From: Rhodococcus sp. IEGM 1409
GTDB lineage: Bacteria > Actinomycetota > Actinomycetes > Mycobacteriales > Mycobacteriaceae
Reading direction: 5' to 3'
Assembly (NCBI RefSeq): GCF_030056735.1
Contig: NZ_JASHKN010000002.1
Span: 496,001-560,000, forward strand
DNA: 64,000 bases
A model generated the notes under the pieces. It did no database searches, had not been told where the DNA came from, and saw nothing but the letters and a program-made list of their open reading frames with translations. Below, piece by piece: positions 56,178 through 64,000 of the stretch (position 1 is its first letter; every line of letters starts with the position of its first letter). Position numbers and translations under genes: made by a program.

Positions 56178-57100
56178 TGCGCCGCGCGGGCAGCATTGTC
56201 GCTGCGATCGCACTGGGTTCCGTTGTGGCAGTGAGTGCTCCGGCGCACGCCTCGGTCCCGGTCGACGTCTCTGCCGGTGGTTGCGGTTCATGGACGTCGA
56301 GCGTCGTGACGACTGGCGCCGGCATGCTCGAGAATCTCGAATTCGACGGCAACGGTTCGATGGTGCTGTCGCAGTCGGCTCTGATCGGGCCGGGTGCACT
56401 GCTGAAAGTGGCTCCGGGCGGAACACGGACAACTTTGGTCGGTGACGTCACCGGACCTGGCGGGCTGCTCGCGCGTGACGGTTCCGTGTACTTCACCACG
56501 GGCAACTCGACTGTCTCGGGACTGTTCGGAATCGCCGACGGCAGCCTTCGCAAGGTCGACGTCGCGGACGGATCGGTGACAACGATTGCCGACGGTCTGG
56601 TGATGCCGAACGGGCTTGTGCCGCTGGACGGTAACCGCTTCCTCACCGCTCGCACACTGACCCGGCCGGGCCTGACGGTCATCAACAGTGACGGAACCAG
56701 TTCGATTGTTCGTGAGGATCTCGGCACCGTGGACGGCCTCGCACGCTCCGGTTCGACGATCTACGTGACGACGACCTTCGACATGGTGACCGCCGTCCAC
56801 GTCCTCGACGAACACGATCTGGGCGGAGCAGTGCGGACGATCACGCTCCCCGGGTTCGGTCCGGCAAACATGGCGGACGATCTGACCGTCGGACCGGACG
56901 GCGCGCTGTATGTCGCATTCAATGCCGGCGGCAAAGTTGTTCGCGTCGATCCGGATTCGGGATCTTCGTGTGAGATCGCCTCGGGTCTGCCGTTCACATC
57001 CGCGGTCAAGTTCGGCGCCGGCCCGGGCTGGGATCCCAACTCTCTTTACACCACCGGTTTCCTCGGCGAGGTTCACCGTCTCGAACGTGTGGCGAGCTGA
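56177..57100 (+). CDS. Secreted ScyD/ScyE-like beta-propeller protein
   Basis: 307 residues with a Sec signal peptide (RRAGSIVAAIALGSVVAVSA, cleavage near APAHA-SV) and a six-bladed propeller of repeated G-x-LL-x-V and DG-x-V-Y-F strands similar to the SMP-30/ScyD-ScyE group (GPGGLLARDGSVYFTTGN, ADDLTVGPDGALYVAFN). The function is unknown. ATG 56177 is coupled to the OsmC gene. Two cysteines (CGSW and SSCEI) could form a disulfide. Confidence 0.82.
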   Translation: MRRAGSIVAAIALGSVVAVSAPAHASVPVDVSAGGCGSWTSSVVTTGAGMLENLEFDGNGSMVLSQSALIGPGALLKVAPGGTRTTLVGDVTGPGGLLARDGSVYFTTGNSTVSGLFGIADGSLRKVDVADGSVTTIADGLVMPNGLVPLDGNRFLTARTLTRPGLTVINSDGTSSIVREDLGTVDGLARSGSTIYVTTTFDMVTAVHVLDEHDLGGAVRTITLPGFGPANMADDLTVGPDGALYVAFNAGGKVVRVDPDSGSSCEIASGLPFTSAVKFGAGPGWDPNSLYTTGFLGEVHRLERVAS

Positions 57101-57105
57101 GCGCC

Positions 57106-57390
57106 ATGGCTGAGACAGCGCCTGTGCGGTTGACGGCGTGGGTTCACGGATACGTTCAAGGCGTCGGGTTTCGGTGGTGGACCCGGGCCCGCGCTCTCGA
57201 ACTCGGGTTGATCGGATACGCGTCCAATCAGCGTGACGGTCGAGTGCTCGTCGTGGCGGAAGGCGAACGCCCGCAGCTCGAGCGATTGGTGGAGTTGCTG
57301 CGCTCGGGGACTACCCCGGGCACGGTGGATCTTGTGGTCGACAGCTGGGACCCCGCCAGGGGCGACCTGACAGGGTTCGTCGAACGCTGA
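57106..57390 (+). CDS. acyP: Acylphosphatase
   Basis: 94 residues hydrolysing acyl phosphates. The catalytic Arg is in [11 protein letters not shown] (R23), and the Asn is in [11 protein letters not shown]. It lies 26 bp upstream of smc, as in mycobacteria. Confidence 0.93.
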   Translation: MAETAPVRLTAWVHGYVQGVGFRWWTRARALELGLIGYASNQRDGRVLVVAEGERPQLERLVELLRSGTTPGTVDLVVDSWDPARGDLTGFVER

Positions 57391-57416
57391 CCGGTTTGGC
57401 GGTAAAGTTTCCCCCC

Positions 57417-60400
57417 ATGCACCTCAAGAGTCTGACACTCAAGGGATTCAAATCCTTTGCGTCGGCAACGACTCTTCGGTTCGAGCCGGGGATCACCTGT
57501 GTCGTCGGCCCCAACGGCTCGGGTAAATCCAACGTCGTCGATGCGTTGACCTGGGTGATGGGCGAGCAGGGCGCCAAGGCACTGCGCGGCGGCAAGATGG
57601 AGGACGTCATCTTTGCCGGCACCTCCGGCCGCGCGCCGCTCGGCCGCGCCGAGGTGACCCTGACCATCGACAACGCCGACGGCGCGCTCCCGATCGAGTA
57701 CTCCGAGGTGTCGATCACGCGCCGGATGTTCCGCGACGGCGCGGGGGAGTACGAGATCAACGGCTCGTCCTGCCGTCTGATGGACGTCCAGGAACTGCTC
57801 AGCGACTCCGGTATCGGCCGCGAGATGCACGTCATCGTCGGGCAGGGACGGCTCGCCGCGATCCTCGAATCCCGGCCCGAAGACCGTCGCGCCTTCATCG
57901 AAGAAGCAGCGGGAGTCCTCAAACATCGCCGCCGCAAGGAAAAAGCGGTGCGCAAGCTCGATTCCATGCAGGCCAATCTCGCTCGGCTCAGTGACCTCAC
58001 CGCGGAACTGCGTCGGCAACTCAAACCGCTGGGACGCCAAGCCGAGGTCGCTCGGCGAGCGCAGACGGTCCAGGCCGACCTCCGTGATGCCAAGATGCGG
58101 CTGGCCGCTGACGACCTGGTGACCCGTCGAACCCAATTGAACGACCAGGCGCAGGACGAGAAATCGGCCCGCGAACAGCACAACCAGGTGGCGGCCGCGC
58201 TGGACGATGCGAACCTCGAACTCGGGCGCCAGGAACAAGCTCTCGCTCGTCTGACTCCGGGATCGGAAGCCGCTGCGCAGAGTTGGTTCCAGCTCTCCGC
58301 GCTTGCCGAACGAGTCAACGCCACGGTGCGCATCGCCCGCGAACGTGCACGCCATCTCGACTCCGAACCCGTCGGCAACCGAGGCCAGGACCCGGACGAG
58401 ATGGAAGCCCGCGCCGAACGTCTTGCTGCCGAGGAAGCCGAACTCCTCGAAGGCGTCGAGATCGCGCGAGCGGCATCGGAAGCAGCTCGTGAGCAGCTGG
58501 CAGCCACGGAAGATGCTGCAGCGGAGGCAGAACGGGCGCACATGGCGGAAGTTCGCGCTGTCGCGGATCGACGCGAAGGTCTCGCTCGACTCTCCGGTCA
58601 GGTCGACACTCTGCGTACCCGCGTCGAATCCGTCGACGCGGAAGTGTCTCGGCTGACCGAGGCGATCGACGAGGCTCGTCTGCGTGGGGACGCCGCACAG
58701 GCCGAGTTCGACACGGTGCAGGAAAGCATCGGGGATCTCGATGCCGGTGAAGTCGGCCTCGACACCAATCACGAACACGCCATCGAAGCTCTCGAGATGA
58801 TCGACGCGCGCGTCGAAGAACTTCGCGAGGAAGAAAAGACGAGCGGGCAACGCATCGCCTCGCTCCGTGCGCGCATCGAGGCACTGTCGATGGGCTTGCA
58901 GCGCAAGGACGGTGGCGGTTGGCTGCTTGAACACCGGCGCGACGACGGCATCACCTCGCTGGCCGGATTGATCCACGTCGAACCCGGCTACGAAGCCGCG
59001 ATCGCCGCCGCGATGGGGCCGGCAGCGGACGCCGTTGTGGCGCAGTCGCTGAACTCGGCTCGCTCGGCTGTTGCAGCACTGGCCGATCAGGACGGTGGGC
59101 GTGCATCACTGATCGTGAGCGGTGAACCGGCGATCAAGCGCGAGGCCGAGATCGCGCCGGGTAGTCGTCACGCCGTCGACGTCATCGACTGCCCCGACGA
59201 GTTGCGTGCCGGATTGACCGCCATCCTCGATGGCGTCGTCCTGGTCGACACTCTCGATGACGCGATTCGAGTTGTTACTGACCACAAGGGAATTCGTGCA
59301 GTGACGCTATCCGGCGATCTGCACGGTCCGGGGTGGATGATCGGTGGCTCGGATCGGCAACCGAGCACGCTGGAGGTGCAGGCGGCGATCGACGCGTCCG
59401 CAGCGGAACTGGCGGCAACGGAGAGCCGATCCGAGGAACTCGATGCTGCGCTGTCCGGCGCTCTGGCCGAACAGGCTGCTCGACGCGAGACCGCGGAGCA
59501 GACTCTGGCCGCGCTCAACGAGTCGGACGCCGCCATGTCGGCCATCTACGAGCAGTTGGGCAGATTGGGGCAGGCAGCACGTGTCGCCCACGCGGAATCC
59601 GATCGGCTGACCTCCCAGCGGGTGCGTGCCGAGGAGGGGCGCGGTGAGTCGCTGACAAAGCTCGCGGATCTGGAGGAACGACTGCGCGTTGCCGAAACCG
59701 ACGGCAATGCACCGGGACACGGCGCAGAATCGACCGCTGCCGATCGTGAAATGGCCGCAGCAGCGCTGGCGGAAGTGCGCATCGTCGAAATGGATGCTCG
59801 CCTCGCGGTGCGGACCGCCGAAGAACGTGCGGAATCCGTTCGCGGCAAGGCTGATTCGCTTCGCCGCGCCGCGGCCGCCGAACGAGAAGCGCGAATTCGC
59901 GCCGAACGGGCTCTGCGCGCCAGGGCGCACGCTGCGGAGGTTGCAGCTGCCGTCGCCGAATCGGGACAGCGTGTGGCGGCCGAACTCGAGGGCGTCGTCG
60001 CTGCGGCTCTTGCTCACCGCGACGAGTTGGCTCGGGCTCGCTCCGAGTGCACGGCCAAACTGGATCAGGTCCGCGAGACAGTCCGATCACTGACCGGACA
60101 ACTCGCTTCGCTCACCGACGCCGTCCATCGCGACGAGGTCGCGAAGGCTCAGGCAGCGTTGCGCATCGAACAACTCGAGGAGTCGATCCTCGATCAGTAC
60201 GGTATCGGCCTCGACGATCTGATCGCCGAGTACGGACCTGAAGTCGAATTGCCGCCGACGGCACTCGAAATCGAGGAGTACGAACACGCGAAGGAGCGTG
60301 GGGAGCAGGTCACCGCGCCCGCTCCGCTTCCGTACGACCGAGCGACTCAGGAACGCCGAGCCAAGCGAGCGGAGAAGGACCTCGCTACCCTCGGCAAGGT

Positions 60401-61004
60401 CAATCCGCTGGCGCTCGAGGAATTTGCGGCACTCGAGGAGCGGTACACCTTCCTCTCCACTCAGCTCGAGGACGTCAAGACCGCACGCAAGGACCTTCTT
60501 GCTGTGGTCGCAGACGTGGACGCACGAATTCTGCAGGTATTCACCGAGGCGTATGCCGATGTCGAGCGTGAGTTCGTGGGAGTGTTCGAGAAATTGTTCC
60601 CCGGGGGAGAAGGGCGACTGGTCCTCACCGATCCCTCGGACATGCTCACTACCGGCATCGAAGTCGAGGCGCGTCCGCCCGGCAAGAAGGTCAAGCGGTT
60701 GTCGTTGCTGTCGGGCGGCGAGAAGTCGTTGACCGCGGTGGCCATGCTGGTCGCGATCTTCCGGGCTCGCCCCTCCCCGTTCTACGTCATGGACGAGGTG
60801 GAGGCGGCATTGGACGACACCAACCTGCGGCGGCTGATCGGACTCTTCGAACAATTGCGGGAGAAGTCGCAGTTGATCGTGATCACCCACCAGAAACCGA
60901 CCATGGAAATCGCCGACGCGTTGTACGGGGTCAGTATGCGCGGCGACGGCATCACCACAGTGATTTCGCAGCGACTTCGCGGTCAAGACATGGCCTCTAC
61001 GTAA
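57417..61004 (+). CDS. smc: Chromosome segregation protein SMC
   Basis: Condensin ATPase of 1195 residues. N-terminal Walker A ([16 protein letters not shown]), coiled coil from about 170, a globular hinge around 515-650 ([20 protein letters not shown]), second coiled coil, then the signature [15 protein letters not shown] and Walker [17 protein letters not shown] 57417 ([13 protein letters not shown]) is chosen since it matches family starts; TTG 57396 adds seven residues. TAAAGT lies 8 nt before the ATG and no Shine-Dalgarno, again a leaderless pattern. Confidence 0.95.
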   Translation: MHLKSLTLKGFKSFASATTLRFEPGITCVVGPNGSGKSNVVDALTWVMGEQGAKALRGGKMEDVIFAGTSGRAPLGRAEVTLTIDNADGALPIEYSEVSITRRMFRDGAGEYEINGSSCRLMDVQELLSDSGIGREMHVIVGQGRLAAILESRPEDRRAFIEEAAGVLKHRRRKEKAVRKLDSMQANLARLSDLTAELRRQLKPLGRQAEVARRAQTVQADLRDAKMRLAADDLVTRRTQLNDQAQDEKSAREQHNQVAAALDDANLELGRQEQALARLTPGSEAAAQSWFQLSALAERVNATVRIARERARHLDSEPVGNRGQDPDEMEARAERLAAEEAELLEGVEIARAASEAAREQLAATEDAAAEAERAHMAEVRAVADRREGLARLSGQVDTLRTRVESVDAEVSRLTEAIDEARLRGDAAQAEFDTVQESIGDLDAGEVGLDTNHEHAIEALEMIDARVEELREEEKTSGQRIASLRARIEALSMGLQRKDGGGWLLEHRRDDGITSLAGLIHVEPGYEAAIAAAMGPAADAVVAQSLNSARSAVAALADQDGGRASLIVSGEPAIKREAEIAPGSRHAVDVIDCPDELRAGLTAILDGVVLVDTLDDAIRVVTDHKGIRAVTLSGDLHGPGWMIGGSDRQPSTLEVQAAIDASAAELAATESRSEELDAALSGALAEQAARRETAEQTLAALNESDAAMSAIYEQLGRLGQAARVAHAESDRLTSQRVRAEEGRGESLTKLADLEERLRVAETDGNAPGHGAESTAADREMAAAALAEVRIVEMDARLAVRTAEERAESVRGKADSLRRAAAAEREARIRAERALRARAHAAEVAAAVAESGQRVAAELEGVVAAALAHRDELARARSECTAKLDQVRETVRSLTGQLASLTDAVHRDEVAKAQAALRIEQLEESILDQYGIGLDDLIAEYGPEVELPPTALEIEEYEHAKERGEQVTAPAPLPYDRATQERRAKRAEKDLATLGKVNPLALEEFAALEERYTFLSTQLEDVKTARKDLLAVVADVDARILQVFTEAYADVEREFVGVFEKLFPGGEGRLVLTDPSDMLTTGIEVEARPPGKKVKRLSLLSGGEKSLTAVAMLVAIFRARPSPFYVMDEVEAALDDTNLRRLIGLFEQLREKSQLIVITHQKPTMEIADALYGVSMRGDGITTVISQRLRGQDMAST

Positions 61005-61046
61005 GCCCTGCTCACTTTCCGGCTCGGAGCCTGAAACAATGGGCCG

Positions 61047-62477
61047 GTGACTACCCAGGCTTGGATCATCATCGCGGCTGTAGCAGCCGTACTACTCGTC
61101 GTTCTCGTTGCCGGATTCCTGCGCTATCGCAAGGGGCAGGTGTCTCTGAAGGCGCCCGAGACGAAGCCGGAGCTCGGCGCCCCTGAGAAGGACAAGTCAG
61201 GCGGCTACAAGGCCGGCGGCGGGTTCAACTTCAGTCAGGGGTCCACGGCGACGGCGCCGCCTCCGGTGGTGCCGTCACCTCCGGTCGCGGAGAAGCCGCC
61301 CGTCGTCGAAAAACCAGTCGTCGAAGAACCAGTAGTCGAAGAACCAGCTGTTGCGGAACCGGTTGTCGAAGAACCTGTCGCTGAGAAGCCGGCCGTCGTC
61401 GAGGAACCGGTTGTCGAAGAGCCGGTAGTAGAAGAGGCACCGGTAGCAGAACCGGTTGTCGAAGAGCCTGTTGTCGTTCCCGAACCGGTTGTCGTTCCCG
61501 AACCTGTAGTTGTACCCGAGCCCGTCGTGCCTGCACCGCGCGTGCTGGACGAGATCGACCCGACCGAGGGTCGGCTGGACCGACTGCGCGGACGCCTCTC
61601 CCGCTCGCAGTCAGCGGTCGGCAAGAGCTTGCTCGGTCTGCTCGGCGGCGGCGATCTGGACGAGGATTCGTGGGAAGAAGTCGAGGACACCCTTCTGATC
61701 GCGGACCTCGGCTCCGCGACCACCGAGAAAGTCGTCACCAAGCTTCGTGAGCAGATGGCGGCCCGCAGTGTTCGCACCGAAGCAGACGCCCGCGCACTGC
61801 TTCGCGAGGTGCTGATCGCCGAACTGCGTCCCGAACTGGACCGTTCCATTCGCGCACTGCCACACGACGATCACCCGGCTGTTCTGCTCGTCGTCGGTGT
61901 CAACGGGACCGGCAAGACCACCACCACCGGCAAGCTGGCTCGCGTGCTCGTCGCCGACGGTCGCCGCGTCGTGCTCGGTGCCGCGGACACGTTCCGCGCC
62001 GCCGCTGCCGATCAGCTCCAGACGTGGGCCGAGCGTGTCGGCGCCGAAGTTGTCCGTGGCAAGGAGGGTGGCGATCCCGCTGCGATCGCATTCGACGCGG
62101 TTTCACGCGGCATCGCAGACGGCGTCGACGTGGTCCTCATCGACACCGCCGGCCGGTTGCATACCAAGACCGGTCTGATGGACGAACTCGGCAAGGTCAA
62201 GCGGGTCATCGAGAAGAAGGCGTCGGTCGACGACGTTCTGCTGGTTCTCGATGCGACGGTCGGCCAGAACGGACTCGCGCAGGCACGAGTGTTCGCGGAG
62301 GTCGTGGACATCACCGGCGTCGTGTTGACCAAGCTGGACGGAACCGCCAAGGGTGGAATCGTCTTTCAGGTTCAGCATGAACTGGGCGTGCCGGTGAAGT
62401 TGGTCGGTCTCGGTGAAGGCGCCGACGATCTGGCGCCGTTCGAGCCGGGTGCGTTCGTAGACGCCCTGCTGGGCTGA
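61047..62477 (+). CDS. ftsY: Signal recognition particle receptor FtsY
   Basis: GTPase receptor that docks SRP-ribosome complexes on the membrane. 476 residues: an N-terminal membrane helix (IIIAAVAAVLLVVLVAGF), a long acidic Pro/Val/Glu A-domain made of PVVEE and PEPVVV repeats (about 75-165), and the NG domain with GVNGTGKTTTTGK, DTFRAAAADQL, DTAGRL and TKLDGTAKGG. Start GTG 61047. The DNA of the repeat part is reiterated and may vary in length between strains. Confidence 0.95.
   Translation: MTTQAWIIIAAVAAVLLVVLVAGFLRYRKGQVSLKAPETKPELGAPEKDKSGGYKAGGGFNFSQGSTATAPPPVVPSPPVAEKPPVVEKPVVEEPVVEEPAVAEPVVEEPVAEKPAVVEEPVVEEPVVEEAPVAEPVVEEPVVVPEPVVVPEPVVVPEPVVPAPRVLDEIDPTEGRLDRLRGRLSRSQSAVGKSLLGLLGGGDLDEDSWEEVEDTLLIADLGSATTEKVVTKLREQMAARSVRTEADARALLREVLIAELRPELDRSIRALPHDDHPAVLLVVGVNGTGKTTTTGKLARVLVADGRRVVLGAADTFRAAAADQLQTWAERVGAEVVRGKEGGDPAAIAFDAVSRGIADGVDVVLIDTAGRLHTKTGLMDELGKVKRVIEKKASVDDVLLVLDATVGQNGLAQARVFAEVVDITGVVLTKLDGTAKGGIVFQVQHELGVPVKLVGLGEGADDLAPFEPGAFVDALLG
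61306..61530 (+). repeat. Degenerate repeats in ftsY A-domain
   Basis: Irregular 15-bp and 18-bp units encoding VVEEP, VAEKP and PEPVV. All keep the frame. Confidence 0.8.
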
Positions 62478-62484
62478 TGCCCCC

Positions 62485-62524
62485 GTGCGCCTTTTTGGTA
62501 GCGCGAACTACCAAAAAGGAGCAC
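62485..62524. terminator. Hairpin after ftsY
   Basis: 17-bp stem with one mismatch (62485-62501 with 62508-62524), loop CGCGAA, starting 8 bp after the ftsY stop. It contains CTTTTTGG in the stem but no T run after it. Its outer arm resembles that of the serA-leuB hairpin. Confidence 0.75.
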
Positions 62525-62546
62525 AGGGTTCGTAGAACCCCCTGGC

Positions 62547-62562
62547 GAAACCTGTTTGCAAC
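62547..62562 (+). promoter_or_regulatory. Possible GlnR site upstream of amtB
   Basis: GAAAC, six bases, GCAAC: fits the AC-n9-AC pattern described for GlnR in mycobacteria and the half-site form known in Streptomyces. It lies about 118 bp before amtB, a typical nitrogen-regulated gene. Confidence 0.45.
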
Positions 62563-62679
62563 AAAGTTGGGCAATTGGTTCACGTCTGCGAAACGCGACA
62601 GCGCCATGGACGAAACACCAGCCCAGCACTCTTCTCCTTAACGACGTGCTGCCCGGCACGTGCGACTAGGAGGTAGTAA

Positions 62680-63984
62680 GTGAGTACCGACGATTTGTTG
62701 GCGAACTCCGGTAACGCCGCATGGATGCTGATGGCTGCATCTCTGGTCTTGCTGATGACACCCGGCCTCGCTTTCTTCTACGGCGGGATGTCTCGGTCCA
62801 AGTCCGTCCTGAACATGATGATGATGTCCTTCGGGGCCATGGCCGTCATCGGCGTCATCTACGTTCTGTGGGGATGGTCGATGTCCTACGGCACCGAGAA
62901 CATCGGGGGCATTTTTGCCAACCCGTTCGAGTTCTTCGGCCTCAAGAACAGCATCACGGATGCTGACGGCAACTTCATCGCCGGCGCGTGGGGCTACCCC
63001 AACGTCATCGACATCGCGTTCCAGGTGACCTTCGCGATCATCACCACCGCCCTCATCAGTGGTGCCCTGGCCGAGCGAGTCAAGTTCGGCACCTGGCTCC
63101 TGTTCTCGGGTATCTGGGTCACCGTCGTCTACTTCCCCCTCGCACACATGGTGTGGGGCGGCGGACTCCTCTCGGGCTCCGAGGACGGCATCGCGGCAAA
63201 GCTCTTCGGCACCACGGTCAACGACGACGGAGTCACTGTCGCCAACGTCGCTCCGATCGACTTCGCCGGTGGCACAGTCGTTCACATCAACGCCGGTATG
63301 GCCGGTCTGGTCCTCGCACTCATCGTCGGCAAGCGTCTCGGCTTCGGCAAGACAGCCTTCCGTCCGCACAACCTGCCGTTCGTGATGCTCGGCGCCGCAC
63401 TGCTCTGGTTCGGTTGGTTCGGCTTCAACGCAGGCTCGGCATTCGCCGCCGACGGTAACGCCGGTCTCGCCTGGGTCAACACGACCACCGCGACGTGTGC
63501 TGCAGTCCTGGCCTGGCTCGCTACCGAGCGTATTCGAGACGGTCACGCCACCAGCCTCGGCGCAGCATCCGGTGCGGTTGCCGGTCTGGTCGCCATCACT
63601 CCTGCTGCCGGTGCGCTCAACCCGGTCGGTTCCATCTTCCTCGGCGCAGTCGCCGGCATCCTGTCCGCTCTCGCCGTCGGCTTGAAGTTCCGCTTCGGCT
63701 TCGACGACTCGCTCGACGTCGTCGGTGTTCACCTCGTTTCCGGCTTGTGGGGCACGATCGGTATCGGATTCTTCGGCACCGCAACCGGCCTTTTCTACGG
63801 CGGCGACTACAAGCAACTGGTGGTTCAGATCGTGATCGCACTCGCAGCACTCGTCTTCACCGGCGTTCTGACGACGATCATCGGCTTCGCACTCAAGCCC
63901 TTGGGCTGGCGAATCTCGGCCGAGGACGAGGCACGCGGCATCGACGAGACCGAACACGCAGAGACCGCATACGACCTCGCGTGA
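62680..63984 (+). CDS. amtB: Ammonium transporter
   Basis: 434-residue Amt/Rh channel with eleven membrane helices. Conserved pore histidines lie in VHINAGMAG and VHLVSGLWG; other markers are FFYGGMSRSKSVLNMMMM, GALAERVKF and LWFGWFGFNAGS. GTG 62680 is preceded by AGGAGG at 6 nt. In mycobacteria glnB and glnD follow, and probably do so beyond the end of this window. Confidence 0.96.
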   Translation: MSTDDLLANSGNAAWMLMAASLVLLMTPGLAFFYGGMSRSKSVLNMMMMSFGAMAVIGVIYVLWGWSMSYGTENIGGIFANPFEFFGLKNSITDADGNFIAGAWGYPNVIDIAFQVTFAIITTALISGALAERVKFGTWLLFSGIWVTVVYFPLAHMVWGGGLLSGSEDGIAAKLFGTTVNDDGVTVANVAPIDFAGGTVVHINAGMAGLVLALIVGKRLGFGKTAFRPHNLPFVMLGAALLWFGWFGFNAGSAFAADGNAGLAWVNTTTATCAAVLAWLATERIRDGHATSLGAASGAVAGLVAITPAAGALNPVGSIFLGAVAGILSALAVGLKFRFGFDDSLDVVGVHLVSGLWGTIGIGFFGTATGLFYGGDYKQLVVQIVIALAALVFTGVLTTIIGFALKPLGWRISAEDEARGIDETEHAETAYDLA

Positions 63985-64000
63985 TCAGCACGTGATTAAA

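Overview
The window is high-GC actinobacterial DNA from the Rhodococcus/Mycobacterium side of the order. A secondary alcohol dehydrogenase (2770-3816) matches, as I recall it, the R. erythropolis ketone-reducing ADH almost residue for residue, so the source is very probably Rhodococcus erythropolis or R. qingshengii. Almost every gene has an orthologue in the same order in Mycobacterium tuberculosis as I remember that genome (roughly Rv3010c down to Rv2920c), so most of the window is conserved chromosome backbone with a few accessory inserts.

Layout. 1-6000: pfkA, gatB, an alcohol dehydrogenase, and a divergent lppZ-like lipoprotein / DoxX membrane protein pair. 6007-7542: an amino acid permease. 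7980-13128: a tightly coupled five-gene cassette (LRR protein, ATP-grasp protein, alkaline-phosphatase-fold hydrolase, and two different radical SAM enzymes) corresponding to the uncharacterised STM4015-4014-4013-4012-4011 families named after Salmonella loci; this is the most interesting part. 13185-22326: branched-chain amino acid and serine synthesis (ilvD, a PH-domain protein, an ilv leader peptide with attenuator, ilvBNC, serA, leuB). 22411-26671: FAH-family hydrolase, a stand-alone alkane monooxygenase, gltX, tRNA-Gln and tRNA-Glu. 26811-31346: two small-family genes, an IclR regulator divergent from leuCD across three tandem 20-bp repeats, then hupB with its lysine/alanine-rich repeat tail. 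31513-41955: mutT1, ppk1, fbiD, gpsA, a PLP enzyme, ddl, thiL, a gamma-carbonic-anhydrase-like protein and ung. 42036-52183: a crotonase, rpmB, a DhaL-domain FakA-like protein, recG, pyc, rsmD, coaD. 52315-63984: sepIVA, yceD-like, rpmF, rnc, mutM, an OsmC protein, a secreted beta-propeller, acyP, smc, ftsY and amtB.

How it fits together. gatB, gltX, tRNA-Gln and tRNA-Glu belong to the two-step Gln-tRNA route. ilvD-ilvBNC-leuB-leuCD give most of valine/isoleucine/leucine synthesis, with two kinds of visible control (leader-peptide attenuation at ilvB, a repeat array between an IclR gene and leuC). rpmF-rnc-mutM-smc-ftsY is the conserved information-processing block. Several genes have a TANNNT box 6-8 nt before the start codon and no Shine-Dalgarno, suggesting leaderless transcripts. 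No insertion sequence, prophage, rRNA or CRISPR array was seen.
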